DNA from: Galeruca laticollis
Lineage: Eukaryota; Arthropoda; Insecta; Coleoptera; Chrysomelidae
Reading direction: 5' to 3'
NCBI GenBank assembly: GCA_963921935.1
Contig: OY998179.1
Coordinates: 20,209,114-20,273,113, forward strand
Length of the DNA stretch: 64,000 nt
Position numbers and translations under genes: made by a program. The stretch's first letter is position 1. Each line of letters opens with the position of its first letter. The notes under the pieces are model-generated. The model worked only from the letters and a program-made list of their open reading frames with translations. It searched no databases and had not been told where the DNA came from. Of the stretch, positions 45,401 through 57,900 are shown in pieces.

Positions 45401-45600
45401 CAGTTATGAATTTTGGTAATCGGATAATTTTATTTTGTTCATGTCAACTTTTGCAATAAACTTGAAAACGATAAAATGTTTGAATAGAGAATGAAGAGAA
45501 CTTTTTGAACTCCACATAATATCTGATCATTTCCAATTGAAGGATTGACAGTTAAACAAAAAATCAAAATATATCAACATGTACAAAAAAATGTAATACC
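45401..45600. other. Spacer upstream of gene C
   Basis: AT-rich, nothing recognised. Confidence 0.4.
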
Positions 45601-45800
45601 TACCAAATCAACATTGTTGAATAACATGTTTTGTTTTCCGGTCCATAACAACAAAATTTTGATAAAAAAACATCCTGCTTTTCAAAACGATTAACGAATT
45701 TTGCCAAGTTCCAGGATTATTAAAATAAATCAGTTACAGAAGGAAAGTATTGTGTAAATAAAATGATAATACCTGTGTAAATCTTTGAACATCAATTTTG

Positions 45801-45810
45801 TATAAATACG
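45801..45810 (+). promoter_or_regulatory. TATA box of gene C
   Basis: TATAAATACG lies 53 nt before the ATG. The arthropod initiator-like TCAGTTG follows at 45836-45842. Confidence 0.65.
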
Positions 45811-45853
45811 AAAAATATGCAAGCACTGATGTAGTTCAGTTGAAAAATCCATC

Positions 45854-45929
45854 ATGAAATATTTAATTGTCTGTAGTATCTTACTTTCAGTTTTAACTGA
45901 AATTGTAGTATCCGATGATATTTTATGCC
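45854..45929 (+). CDS. Gene C exon 1 (signal peptide)
   Basis: ATG at 45854 after the TATA box; hydrophobic leader, then SDDILC; donor GTAAGT at 45930; phase 1 as in genes A and B. Confidence 0.75.
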
Positions 45930-48900
45930 GTAAGTATACAAACATTTAGTACAGTCTTTCAACTACAACAAACAATTGGTATCTATTACTATTTTGTGTT
46001 TTCACTTTTGACATAATACCAATCCTGAAATTAACCACATTTTTTTTCAATTGAGTGCTCTATTCCCTAAATTTTGTTTTGCATACGGAATTGTGTTTGT
46101 CTATCAGCCATCTTGTCAATGATTCCCTTTTTTTCTGTCAACAATCCTTTTTTGTTGTGTCACATCTTACTCTTCCCTGAAATTAACTCTATTTATGTTT
46201 CCTTAGATCTTTTTTTGATATGTTATGGCACCTGATGTCTTTCCGTTATTTTGTTTTATTATCGGTTATTGTTTACTCATTTCATTAATTTCGTCGTTGT
46301 TTATTCTATCCCATTTTGCCTTTACTGCTTTCCTCATTAATTGTCCAATCTCTATTGAACTCATTTTGCTATTGTGCTTCTTCTGTACTGTCCAATTTTT
46401 CATTCTCATACTACTATAACGTTATGTATTTTTATCTTAGTTTTTTGCCTCAACTCCATCTTTCCCAAGATGCATATTATAATTTGGCAGTAAGTAAAAC
46501 TCAAAATCAGTACTACAGCATATATTGGTGAAAGGTGAAGAAGGGCAACCAGTTTCGGCTCACTGAGCCACCATAGGAATTGACAACATGTTGAATTACC
46601 TTAATGTACATCAATACATATGTAAACAATTGAAAGAGAAAGCCGTCACATGTCCGTGGCATCCAGTAAACTCAGAACTATGTCAGTAGACAATGTGGGG
46701 ATTTACTGTAGGGGAAATAATCAATAAAATAGTAATGAAAAAATCCTCATTACTATGGAAAACGTCGAGCACAATAAAATAAAATAAAATTAAATAAAAC
46801 AAAACAGGACAACATTAAGAAAAGTCAAAGTATAAAAGAAAAGAAAACAAAACTGGACATCGTCGTATGACAGAATATGTCCGAGGTCAAAAGTCCACTA
46901 TTGTAGTGTGTAAGAGCACTGAGTACAATGACTCAGTAAATCCCAAATAGACAAGATGGTCGGAGAACTGACAAATGACAAGGACCAATGACGGCCCTCA
47001 ATAACAAAATGAACAATCTTTCAAAACAGACATGTAAAGAAATTACCTAAAACACAGTATAATGTAAGAGCACAAAGTCTTATAACAATATCATAAAGTA
47101 ATTGTAAAAACTATATTAAACCACGACAATTAAGAAAAAGAAGAATAAACATAAAAGGCCGAAAATATTCTAATAAGTCGTGACACATAATTCTTGTCAG
47201 AACTTCGCGTAGGACTTCGAGATGTTGAACAAAAGTTGGGGTGCAGATTATTATACCATCTCTAAATACACTAGAACGAATTTTTCATAATCCACGCCAG
47301 GTGGCAGGAGCATTATGTAGACCAAACGGCATTCTCCTGAATTGAAATAGTCCCCGAGTAGGGACGACAAAGGCAGTCAAGGGACGTGAACTTTCTGCCA
47401 CAGGAATTTGTCAGTAGGCAGACTGATGTCTAAAGTGGTTACATACTTCGCATCGCATGTAGCTCCAACAAATTGGAGAGTGTATGCATGCATCGGATAG
47501 GCTGACTTCATTCAACCGTTTATTGTTAACACAGAAACGATACTTTCCGTCTGGGTTTTTGACCATCACAATAGGCGAACTCCACGGAGATTCTGAAGGT
47601 TCCACTATATCATCCTTTAGCATCTGATCTAGTTCATAATTTACAAACTTTTGTAAAGCAGGCGATAAAGGATAGTGTCGTCGGTGTTCTGATGACATGT
47701 TCTACCAGATGGGTACATCCAGGTGTGGTAGGCATGTTACGAAAAGTTTGCTCTATTAATGAAGTTAGAGCTGCACGTTGATCAGAACTTAAATGTTCAA
47801 TAGGCTCAATTGCGCACATATGTTAAATTTCAGTGATATCGCAAGGGCGAAAACACCACTGATCTAAATATAAGTCAGGAACCAGACCCATGCGTGACCA
47901 AAAATCGACCCCTGGACGTTCTTCGAAACGATTGGCCGGTGTAGTGATTTGGGTTTGTAATTTCAAGAAATTTAGCTATGTCGTACGGAATTTTTGAAAT
48001 TGTATGCTTTTCAACCACCTGATTTACACATCTGCCTCGCTCAGAATGATAAAAAATGGTTCATCTTGCGCCTTTTTTGGTCGGAGTTGCATATAACGAT
48101 TAACAAATGTCACCCAATCTTCTGTTACTAAAAATCTACTTTGCACATTATTTTTTGTAGTAAGAATCTGCACTAAAATAACACAATTTTTATACTCCAC
48201 GTCCTCCACTTTTAAATTATATAACTCGTCAGTTCGGCATGCCCCAGCTACTCCAAAAATCGCTACCACTTTTTTGATTAAATATGTTTCATCAGGAGCT
48301 TCTAACAAAAACTTTGATATATCACCTTTTGTAAATACCTGAGATTTTTCCTTCTTATAAATGCCTTCAAGCGGCCAAATATCGAAACATCCTGGTTCTT
48401 ATTTAATGAAATAGTCAATTTCAACATTGAGTATTCTGACCATAATGTAGCAGGGGACAATGTCTTTGATTTTTCTAAGAAAAATACCAATAATACATCT
48501 TCAGTTATTGTGGACACATCTTTCATTGTACACCATTTGATGAAATTTTCATAGGCTTGATTGTAACGGTCTTTAGATTTTTCCGGTAACAAACTTCTGC
48601 ACGCAATAATTGCTGCTTCTTCAATGAAATTCATTTTTAACTAGATTCTAGCCAAATATTAAACTTGAAAGATGTAGACTTTATGGAAGAATAATTATTT
48701 GACAACTGTCAAAATATTAGTTTTTGTTGGAACGAATGTTACCAAAGTAACGTTAACCCACATCTTCTACCCATTTTATTGCAGTCTACGGAGAATTTTT
48801 TGCATCTTTAAATTGTGTGTTTTAATAATAAAATCGGGGGAAGAATGAAAAGTTTAATACATTACATGCTGCAAAGCCCTTGTAGGTGCTCGAAGGTATT

Positions 48901-51900
48901 CAAATAGCATCGCACCTAAAAGTAAGCTTTCGCAGCTTGTAATGTAAATAACTATTTCTCCTTGTCATATCTTTCTATTATTTGTTTTATGAAAAATATG
49001 TGATCTTGTGCGCTTCTTCCGATTCTAAATCCTTTTTGGGCGCCATTTTTAATCGTTTCTATATAATTTTGTTAAAAATGTTCTATATTGTGCAAAGAAA
49101 TGACATTCCTCTGTAATTGTTGCATTCTATTTGAAAGTATTTTGATTAAATAATCACTAAATATGGAGATTATTGTTATTGAAGATGGTGATTTTTAAAA
49201 CAGTGATTGTGACGTTAGTTTTTTCCTTAACGAGAAAGTCTCAGTCTTATCACTGCACCGGTACATTTCTGTCGGCCAATTAAAATATTGATTTTATCAA
49301 CAACATTTCAATAAAAAATGTGTCAAAATAGATTCATGCATTTTTCGCATTTCCGCTATGAAAGAACTAATACCCGTTAAAACAATATTTTCAATAACAC
49401 GTTGGTGTGTATTGTTTTTCGGTTCAGAACAACAAAATTGTGATAAAAAACAGTCTGTTAATCAAAGCTGTTGAAATACATAAATTACACGAGGAAAAAA
49501 ATTGTACAAATAAAATTTTAATATTTATGTAAATCTTTTTCAAAACATCAATTTCGAGTAAATAAGTAAAATATGCAGCGACTGATATATTAAATTGTAG
49601 ACATTGGAAAGTAAATAATTAAAACGTTAATTTTCTGTTCTTTATTTACAGTTTCAACTGATAACGAACATTGCGGTAAGTACACATACATTATATTAAA
49701 TTCTAATTTCTTAAATCGGATTGTTAAGTCACTATCGACATTAATTTATATTACTGTTTTAAATGAAACTAACTATTTCTAGATAATTCCACAATATATT
49801 AATAAATTGTTAAATTTCTTAGAATTTTTAGCATTTTATCAATATATTGGGGAATTGTCTAGAAACAGTTAGTTTCATTTAAAACAGTGATATGAGTAGA
49901 TTCCACAAAGTAAGGATCGAGAGCATTAATTTATATAATTGGAATAAAAAAATCAATTCATGGACGTTCTTTTGAAGGACATTACCCTATGATAAAAATA
50001 TAATGTTGTAATTTGTTGTAAAGGGTATTAAAAAAATTGTAATCAATTTTGAATGAAAATAGTTTAGCGCCGTATATAATTTAAAAGTGCTACAAGGACA
50101 AATGTCTGTCACAGCCGTCGTTTTTAATGATCGTAAAATTTATAACAATGATTTGATTATATTAATATTCATTGAATTGATGGGTGGGTCAAAGCACAAA
50201 TTCATTATTTTTCTGTTTTTTTTTTTAATTACATATCCTTAACGAAATCTATTAAGAGTATTGTTATATGTTTATATGCAAAGTATTAATTATGGATCTA
50301 CAAATTATGCAAGTATATTACAGATGTGATTTGATCGATATTCTGCTGGACCTCTTTAAACGCATTTATAAGAAAGGAAAAACCCCTAAACAATAGTTAT
50401 CATCCACTTTTGTGCTCATACCCAAGAAACCAAATGCAAGAGAAATGCTCAGATTAACGAACCATCCCACTTATGGGCCAAACCTTGAAGTTGTTCTTAA
50501 AAAGCAGTTTGGATACCGCGAAAGATTTGGAACACGAGAGGCGCTTTTCGGAATTAACGTTCTTTTTCAGCGCTACCTCGATATGAACCAAGATGTATAT
50601 GCATGTTACATCTATTTCGAGAAGGCCTTAGACAAAGTGAAGCATGACAAATGACATCAGTTACTCTTCAGCAGAAACATTGACTCGGACGACGTTAGAA
50701 TTATTAGTAACCTATATAGGGGCCAAAGAGATAATAAAATGGTGAAGAAACAACCAACAGAAGAAATTGTGTGAAACAGGGCTACATCCTACCCCGCTCC
50801 CCTTTAATCTATATAGCGAAGCTATTTTTAGGGAAACCTTAGAAGATGAGTCGGTGGGAGCAGTTATAATTGGAGAAATGATTAATAATTTGAAATATGC
50901 TGATGATACCGTCTTATTAACGAGCAATTTTGACGAGTCACAACACCTTTTAAACAAACCAAGTTAATGGTAGTTACAAAGTTGCCGCAACATCTGAACC
51001 TCCTGAATCTAACGGTGGCAAACACCACGATATAGAATGTGCCGACATATAAATATCTGGGAACTTGGATGGAACAAACGGGTGACCATACAAGAGAGAT
51101 AAGAACATGGATATTGTTTAAATCACTTAAACAATATGATAGCCTTCGCCGACAACCCCTTGTACCGTCTCTGACTGTAGCATATGCCATCAAAAACGTT
51201 CTGCGCCTGTGCGTTCTCAAAAGTTTTCGCGACTTCCCGACTTTGACTCTCTGCTATTCGAGCTTTAAGAAGACAGACGCGCCTAGTCACGGAACTAACA
51301 AAACGGTTTCGTGCTTCTAATGTAAAATGTTAGTAATAGAGTAATTTAATTTAGTAATTTGTTATAGTGTGTAGAGTCAGTGACATGGTTAGGTAAATGA
51401 AAATACTGTTAGACATTGTAACTTAGACAATTGAACATTTAACAAGAATTATTTTCTGGTACACGACGATATTTCTTACAAGGTTGCCACGAGCTTTATA
51501 AATTATTTCCTTCACACCATATTATGTCCGCATCGATGTAGTTTTATCTTAGCAATTAAGTAAATCATCTAAACAAAACTGAGTTTAATTTGCCTCATGG
51601 CTGGTCCTTCGTTTACTTTGTCTCGCCCGCAATGAATCTATTGGAGGGATTCTGCTACTTGTTGAAAGTGCAATAATTGAAGTAGTCGGCCGTACACAGC
51701 CCATTCTACCACATCCCGCTAGAGTTATCGAAGAAATTGTTCCCCTCCAGATATAGTTAGCCAGATCAACATTTATAAAGATGAACAAGTTATTTACGAA
51801 ATTAACATGGAACTTAGGATGAGGATGATTCGTTGTTATGTTTTTCTGCGCTTTCGTATGGAGTTGAGGCATGGACTCTAAAGCAAGACCACGTGGACAA

Positions 51901-54900
51901 ACAGCAGGCCTTTGAAATGTGCTACCGAAGAAAGTGGCGTATTTCCTGGAACGATAAAATTACCAATGCCGAAGTGCTGAACCGGATACAGGAGTGCGAA
52001 ATATTTAACCCCATAAAAAAGAGAAAGCTCCAATATATGTGTCATATAATGAGCGAACAGAAAAACACGCTTCTCCAAGTGGAAGTCTAGGGAAAGATAA
52101 GTGGAAAGCGGAACATTGGCTGGCCTAGAGATTGGTTTAACTGTAGCAGTGTTCAGATGTTCATAGCTGCAGTCAACAAGGTCCTGATAGCTAAGATGAT
52201 AACAAACCTCCCATAGGAGATGCACTATAAGAAGAAGATCATAGGTAAATCCTACAAAAAATATAAAATAGTATTAATAATAATTTGACCACAACATGCA
52301 GAAAACATATACAGAAAAATTTGTAAATACACTGAACTAGCAGAAGAAATAAAGGCAATGTGGAAGATGGAAAAAGTTCAGATAACCCCGGGCCTTATAC
52401 TACCAGAGTTACTTGTTAACAAATGTATTATTATCTCTTTTTAATTCTAGCATTAGGTGTTGCATACTTTTGAGTAACTGTTCTTTACCTACTGGAAATC
52501 CCACTTTGGCCATGCTAAGGATCCAAGTAACCAAAACGCTCTCCTCTTCTTTAGTTAGATAGGATTCTCGACCCATTTTTTCTCTCAATTGGTGTTTTAC
52601 CTTGAATTTTGTATATTAAGGTCACTCTTGGTACTTTATGCTTGTTTGCAGAGGTTGCTACAACTAATCCTCTTTTTACGTCTGCTATTGCGTCATCCAT
52701 TTGTTTTTTTTAATGTTTAAATAATGGTTTTTTACTCGCCTTTTCCTGAAAGAACCAATAATTGACAGCACATACTCCAATAATTGACAATAGTGTCAAA
52801 CACTGGATCTGATTATCAGAGTTTAGCGGTTTTTATAGCGAAATTTTTGTAATTTCATCCTTATCATATCTAACGAGATAAAATCATTTGATACTTAGTA
52901 ATTAACACTGCTGTACGGATCCGAAGTCTGGACCCTAAAGGCCGAAACACTAAGGCGGCTAGAAGCTTTCGAAATGTGGGTGTATAGAAGGCTCTTAAAA
53001 ATACCCTGGACAGACCACATCAGTAATGAAGAAGTTCTGAGAAGATTAGGTAAGGACAGAGACTTAGTTGTCGACATAAAGAAGAGAAAAACCGCATACT
53101 TGGGACATGTAAGAATGAGGCTGCTGAAAATAATAATGGAAGGCAAAATAGAAGGCAGACGAGGTATAGGAAGACGCCAACATTCGTGGTTGAAAAACAT
53201 AAGAGACTGGACCGGACTAGACTCACATTCCTTATTCCGAGCTGCTCAAAATCGAACTCAGTTCGCCGAGATTGTTGCCAACCTTCACTAAGGTGAAGAC
53301 GGAACCGAAAGAAGAAGAATTAACACTAATGTCAATTATTGGGACCTCTGCTATTTTCATACCCATTGGTTGACATCTCCGTTTTATAACCTACAATATT
53401 TCAGATAGGAAAATAATTGAATGTACTTGATTATAACACTAGTAAATTGTCCAAAAATTAAATATTTATAAAATTAACTTACCTACTCACGTTTTTTTGA
53501 GGCACCTTCTTAACAAAAGTTATAGGAACTTTACTAAAATGCAAACCGGTGTTACTACACGTGAAATATATTTCAGCCATGACAGTTTTGTTGATTGGAT
53601 GAAGCATACCTTCGTACAGTCTAAACTAGATGGCGCTGGGTGTCTTTTAACGTATTATGGAAGGTTCTATTTAATACAGAGTTCTTCTTATAGACACTCT
53701 AATTTTGGAGTGCCAATTATTGGTATGATATCAAATATAGGTCAATGTTACCCGAGTACTGGGGATAACTTTGAACAGCCTAATTTTTTTCAAATAACCC
53801 GATATTGGCTACATAAGTACGAATTGGGTAACACAAGTGTAAAATTATAAATCATAAAAAGCGAGTATTAGCTTATACCTTAAAGATAACTAAGAAAATA
53901 TGACTCTTGTGGTACAAAGTTAACCCGATTAACTGTACCGTAAGTCGATAGTATAGTGTACGAATTTAAATTCACCCTCAAAATCTTCCTGTAACCATTA
54001 CTTTTCTTCACCCCGTATATCAAAAATAACACACTCCATATACATCATGAATAAAAAATATCTTTCTTCTCATCTACTCAATTTCCTTAACTACGCAAAT
54101 ATCCATTTTTAACGTCCCTTTCACATAAAAACCCACATAATTTATGCCTTAAAATTATTTCATAATATCTATTCAACACTTCAAAGACTCCAAATCTCAA
54201 TTTTATTCTTACCGCTCCACGCAAAAAGTATCTTCAAAGCTTTCCTTATCTATAACGAAATGACAAAAAAACGACAGCTGCAACACTCAACTCACCCGCC
54301 GTTTATGACGGATAAAGTTTAAAGTTTCATCACCCATTGGTCAATTTCCCACATGATTTCCCTTACTCTCACCCACTCTGAACAACACATAAATACGAAT
54401 TCAACCCGACTTTCCTTGACTTCTCATCCGTTCATCGTACAAAATGGCACTCAAGTTATAATAATTCGTCGGCATTACCGGCATAAAACTTCTTCTTCTT
54501 CTACTTCTTGGAGATCTGTCACTTCTGAAGCTGCCTCTGCATCTTTTCCGGGGAGGTGGATTGCCAGCTGTCTTTCCACCTTTTAGGTGGTCTCCCGGGA
54601 GGTCTTGAGCCGGGCAGGTTGTTTTCTAGGACTATTCTCGTCCATCCGTCTTACATGGTTGTACCACTGCCTCTTACGTTGTCTTCCCCATCTCACAATA
54701 TCCTGTATCCCGCACTGCTCTCTGACATCTGTGTTTCTTACTCAGTCTCTGCTTGTTTTCCCCACTATTGTTCTCAGTGTTTTCATCTCGGCATTTGTTT
54801 CGTCTTGTTGGTGTCCTCGCGGACTTCCGTGCCGTACGTCATGATGGGTCTGATACAAGTCTTGTAGATTCTAATTTTGCTATCCTTGCGCATGTACGGG

Positions 54901-57900
54901 TTGGACCAGACTATATCTCGTAGGCATCCTGATAGTGCGGATGCTTTGTTAATCTGGCTTCTTAGACCTTTAACTGGGTTGTGCGTACTTGATACCCAGA
55001 TATCTGAATTGCATCACCTGTTCTATAGGATTGTCCTCCACCACCAGCTTACATCTGAGCGGATCGATTGTCAGACATTTGGTTTTGCTGATAGAAATGT
55101 TCATATTGAGTTGGCGGCTTACCAGAAAGAACTGGAAGAGTTGTCTCTGTAGGTCGTTTTCTGATTCGTCGATGATTGTTGCACCATCAGCGTAGCCCAG
55201 TCTGTATCCGAGGTTGAGACATGTTACTTTGTTTATAATTTTATCCATGAGGAGATTAAACAAAAATGGACTCAGACTGTCACCCTGTCTAATTCCTCCC
55301 GGTGTTGGGATATTTTCAGTGAATTGATCTCCTACCTTGACCTTTGTTACGTTATTGTTATGTAGGTTATGGATTATCTTCGTTATGTTTGCTGGTGCCT
55401 TATTTTCCATTAAAATCTGTAAAATGTCCACCAATCGGACCCTATCAAACGCCATTGTTGGGTCAATGAAGCAGATATACGCTCGAATATTATACTCTGT
55501 AGCCTTTTCTTTTATTTGCTTTATTATGAACACTGCGTCTGTTATTGACCGCCCTTTTGTGAAGCCCTGTTGTTCATCAGCGTTCTTAATTTGTGTCTCC
55601 AGTTTGTCCTTGAGAATACTCGTGAAAAGTTTCATTACCGTATTCAAGAGAGTTATTCCTCTATAGTTTTCTGGGCAGGTTTTTAGTCCTTTCTTGAATA
55701 CAGGTATGGTGATGCTGTTATGCCATTCGTCTGGCGTTTCCGTTTTGTTTAAGATTTTGTTAAATAGTTGCGATAGTTTCCTTGCAAGTTCGGGGCCTCC
55801 ATATTTTAAAAGCTCGTTGGAGATGCCGTCCGGTCCGGGTGATTTTCTGTCTTTCAATTTCTTGAGTTTTGCTTCCACCTCTTCATCAGTGACCGTACCA
55901 CTTATATCTCTTTCGTATTTGTTTATATTCGGCATCGTAAAGCTCTTTATAATGCTGTTGCCATGTCTCTATTGGTACTCCTTTGGTCTGCACAAACTCG
56001 TTAACTTGTTTTTTTCTGTTCCGAAGCATTTTCCACACTTTTCTTTGGGCGCCATACAGGTCGTGGTCCATGTCGCTAGTAAAATTGGCCCAATGTTCTC
56101 TTTTGATTGATCTTATTCTTGCGTTTACTCTGTTTCTTACTTGGACATATTCTGCGTGAGTTTCTTTCGACGGAGCGCTTTTTTATGTTAAGTAACATTT
56201 CCTTTTTGATTCAGAGAGTTCTTTTACCTCTTGACAAAACCACGGTTTGGTGTGGTTTGTCGCATTTACATTAATTTTACACTTTCCAATCGCAATGAAA
56301 ACGGCGAAGCATAAAACTGAAACAATCATTTCTCAATATCAGATAATGTGATAAATAATACTCATACAGCCAACACTCAGTGATACTATTAATTGTTCAA
56401 CAAAATGAACAATATGTATAATACATTTTAAATATACAACATTGAAAGTGCAACCAAATTCATTTTATTTATCCTTATAACTCATCTAAGTTACAACACA
56501 TTTTACCACGATAGTGGTTGGTCCTTCGTAGTCAACAAAAGTGAACAACCTTCCCGCATTTTGCGAAATCGCTAAAATACAAATAGAACGCGAAACAGTA
56601 TAATGTATTTACCATTATTATAGATATGATTTTTTGTATCCACAGATCCTTGTTCTAAAAATGAAGTATTGGTGACGGTTCCGGATTGTATCCCGGAAAG
56701 GACCTGTCAAAAACCGATCCCTTGGCCTACTGCACTGATCTGTTTTAAAAAAATAGAAAGGTGCGAATGTGATTTGAAGAAAGGTTACATCAGAGACGAG
56801 AATACTGGATCATGTGTACACATAAAACAGTGCGAAGGTAATTTTATTAAAGAGCCATAAATTAATTTTGATTTATTGATGTATTCCCAGTATTTATTAA
56901 AATTTGTCTTGATTACTTAATTAATTAATCGCGGAAAAATATTTGCTTTAATATCTGATACTTAGTTTTCATTATAACTTCTAATAAACAGGTTGTTAGT
57001 ATAAACATATGTATATTCACAATAATTTATCATTCACCTCCATATACAATGTAAAATCACACACACGTGCATATTTATATGAAAAACCTGTTATAGATTC
57101 ATCAATCTTTGATTAACTACATTGAATATAGTAACTGTGGTGTAGATTTTTCAGATGTGAAAATTTACTCAAAAGAAGTATAACTTCAAACCTAATTATT
57201 ATTGTCAATATTCCTAGTTTTTATTTATTGTTACATTTTTATTAGTTTGTAAAAAGAATGAAGTATACAACGAAAACCCTTCTTGTCTACCTGAACCAAC
57301 CTGTCAAAACCCAAATCCGCAGCAACCCTGGTCGTCGGAGTCGTGTGAAGAGGACTGTGAGCCTAGATGCGAATGTGAGGAAGGTTGTATTAGAGACGAA
57401 ACTTCTAAGAAATGTATACCTATAGAATCTTGTCCTGCAGGTAAATATAACGTACTTTATGCAAATAGACCACCTATTTTATGTGTATGTTATTCAACTG
57501 TAATTAATTAGATGTTAATATTTTATTTCATACATATATGATATAGGAAACAAGACTTTTACAGAGTAATTTGAGAAAAGCTTCATTTAACCGTTGCGTC
57601 CAAATTCTATCCATACAAAGGTTGTAAGATGACGGTTTTGATAGACTCCTGCGTAAAGATAATATAGGTTGTTTAGAATTTTGAACACATTTTCATACCA
57701 GTATGACAAAATTGACGTACATTTTGATAATTTGTTTTAATAATTGACTCTTGCACAGGAACAACTCAAGATGTCTTTCTTCATTGTCGAATCTTGATGA
57801 TAATTAAAGCAATTCTGTCTCTACTAATTGTCGCTCTAAATAGATCAACGGTTATCTTCTACCTTACTCCAATTGCAAGTTGTGTAGTTCATCGAGATCA

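Noticed and set aside
46225..46531. T-rich hydrophobic frames in gene C intron 1
   Set aside because: Composition-driven; no motif, promoter or splice evidence.
55337..56110. Plus-strand frames over the RTE element
   Set aside because: Antisense shadows of the minus-strand reverse transcriptase.
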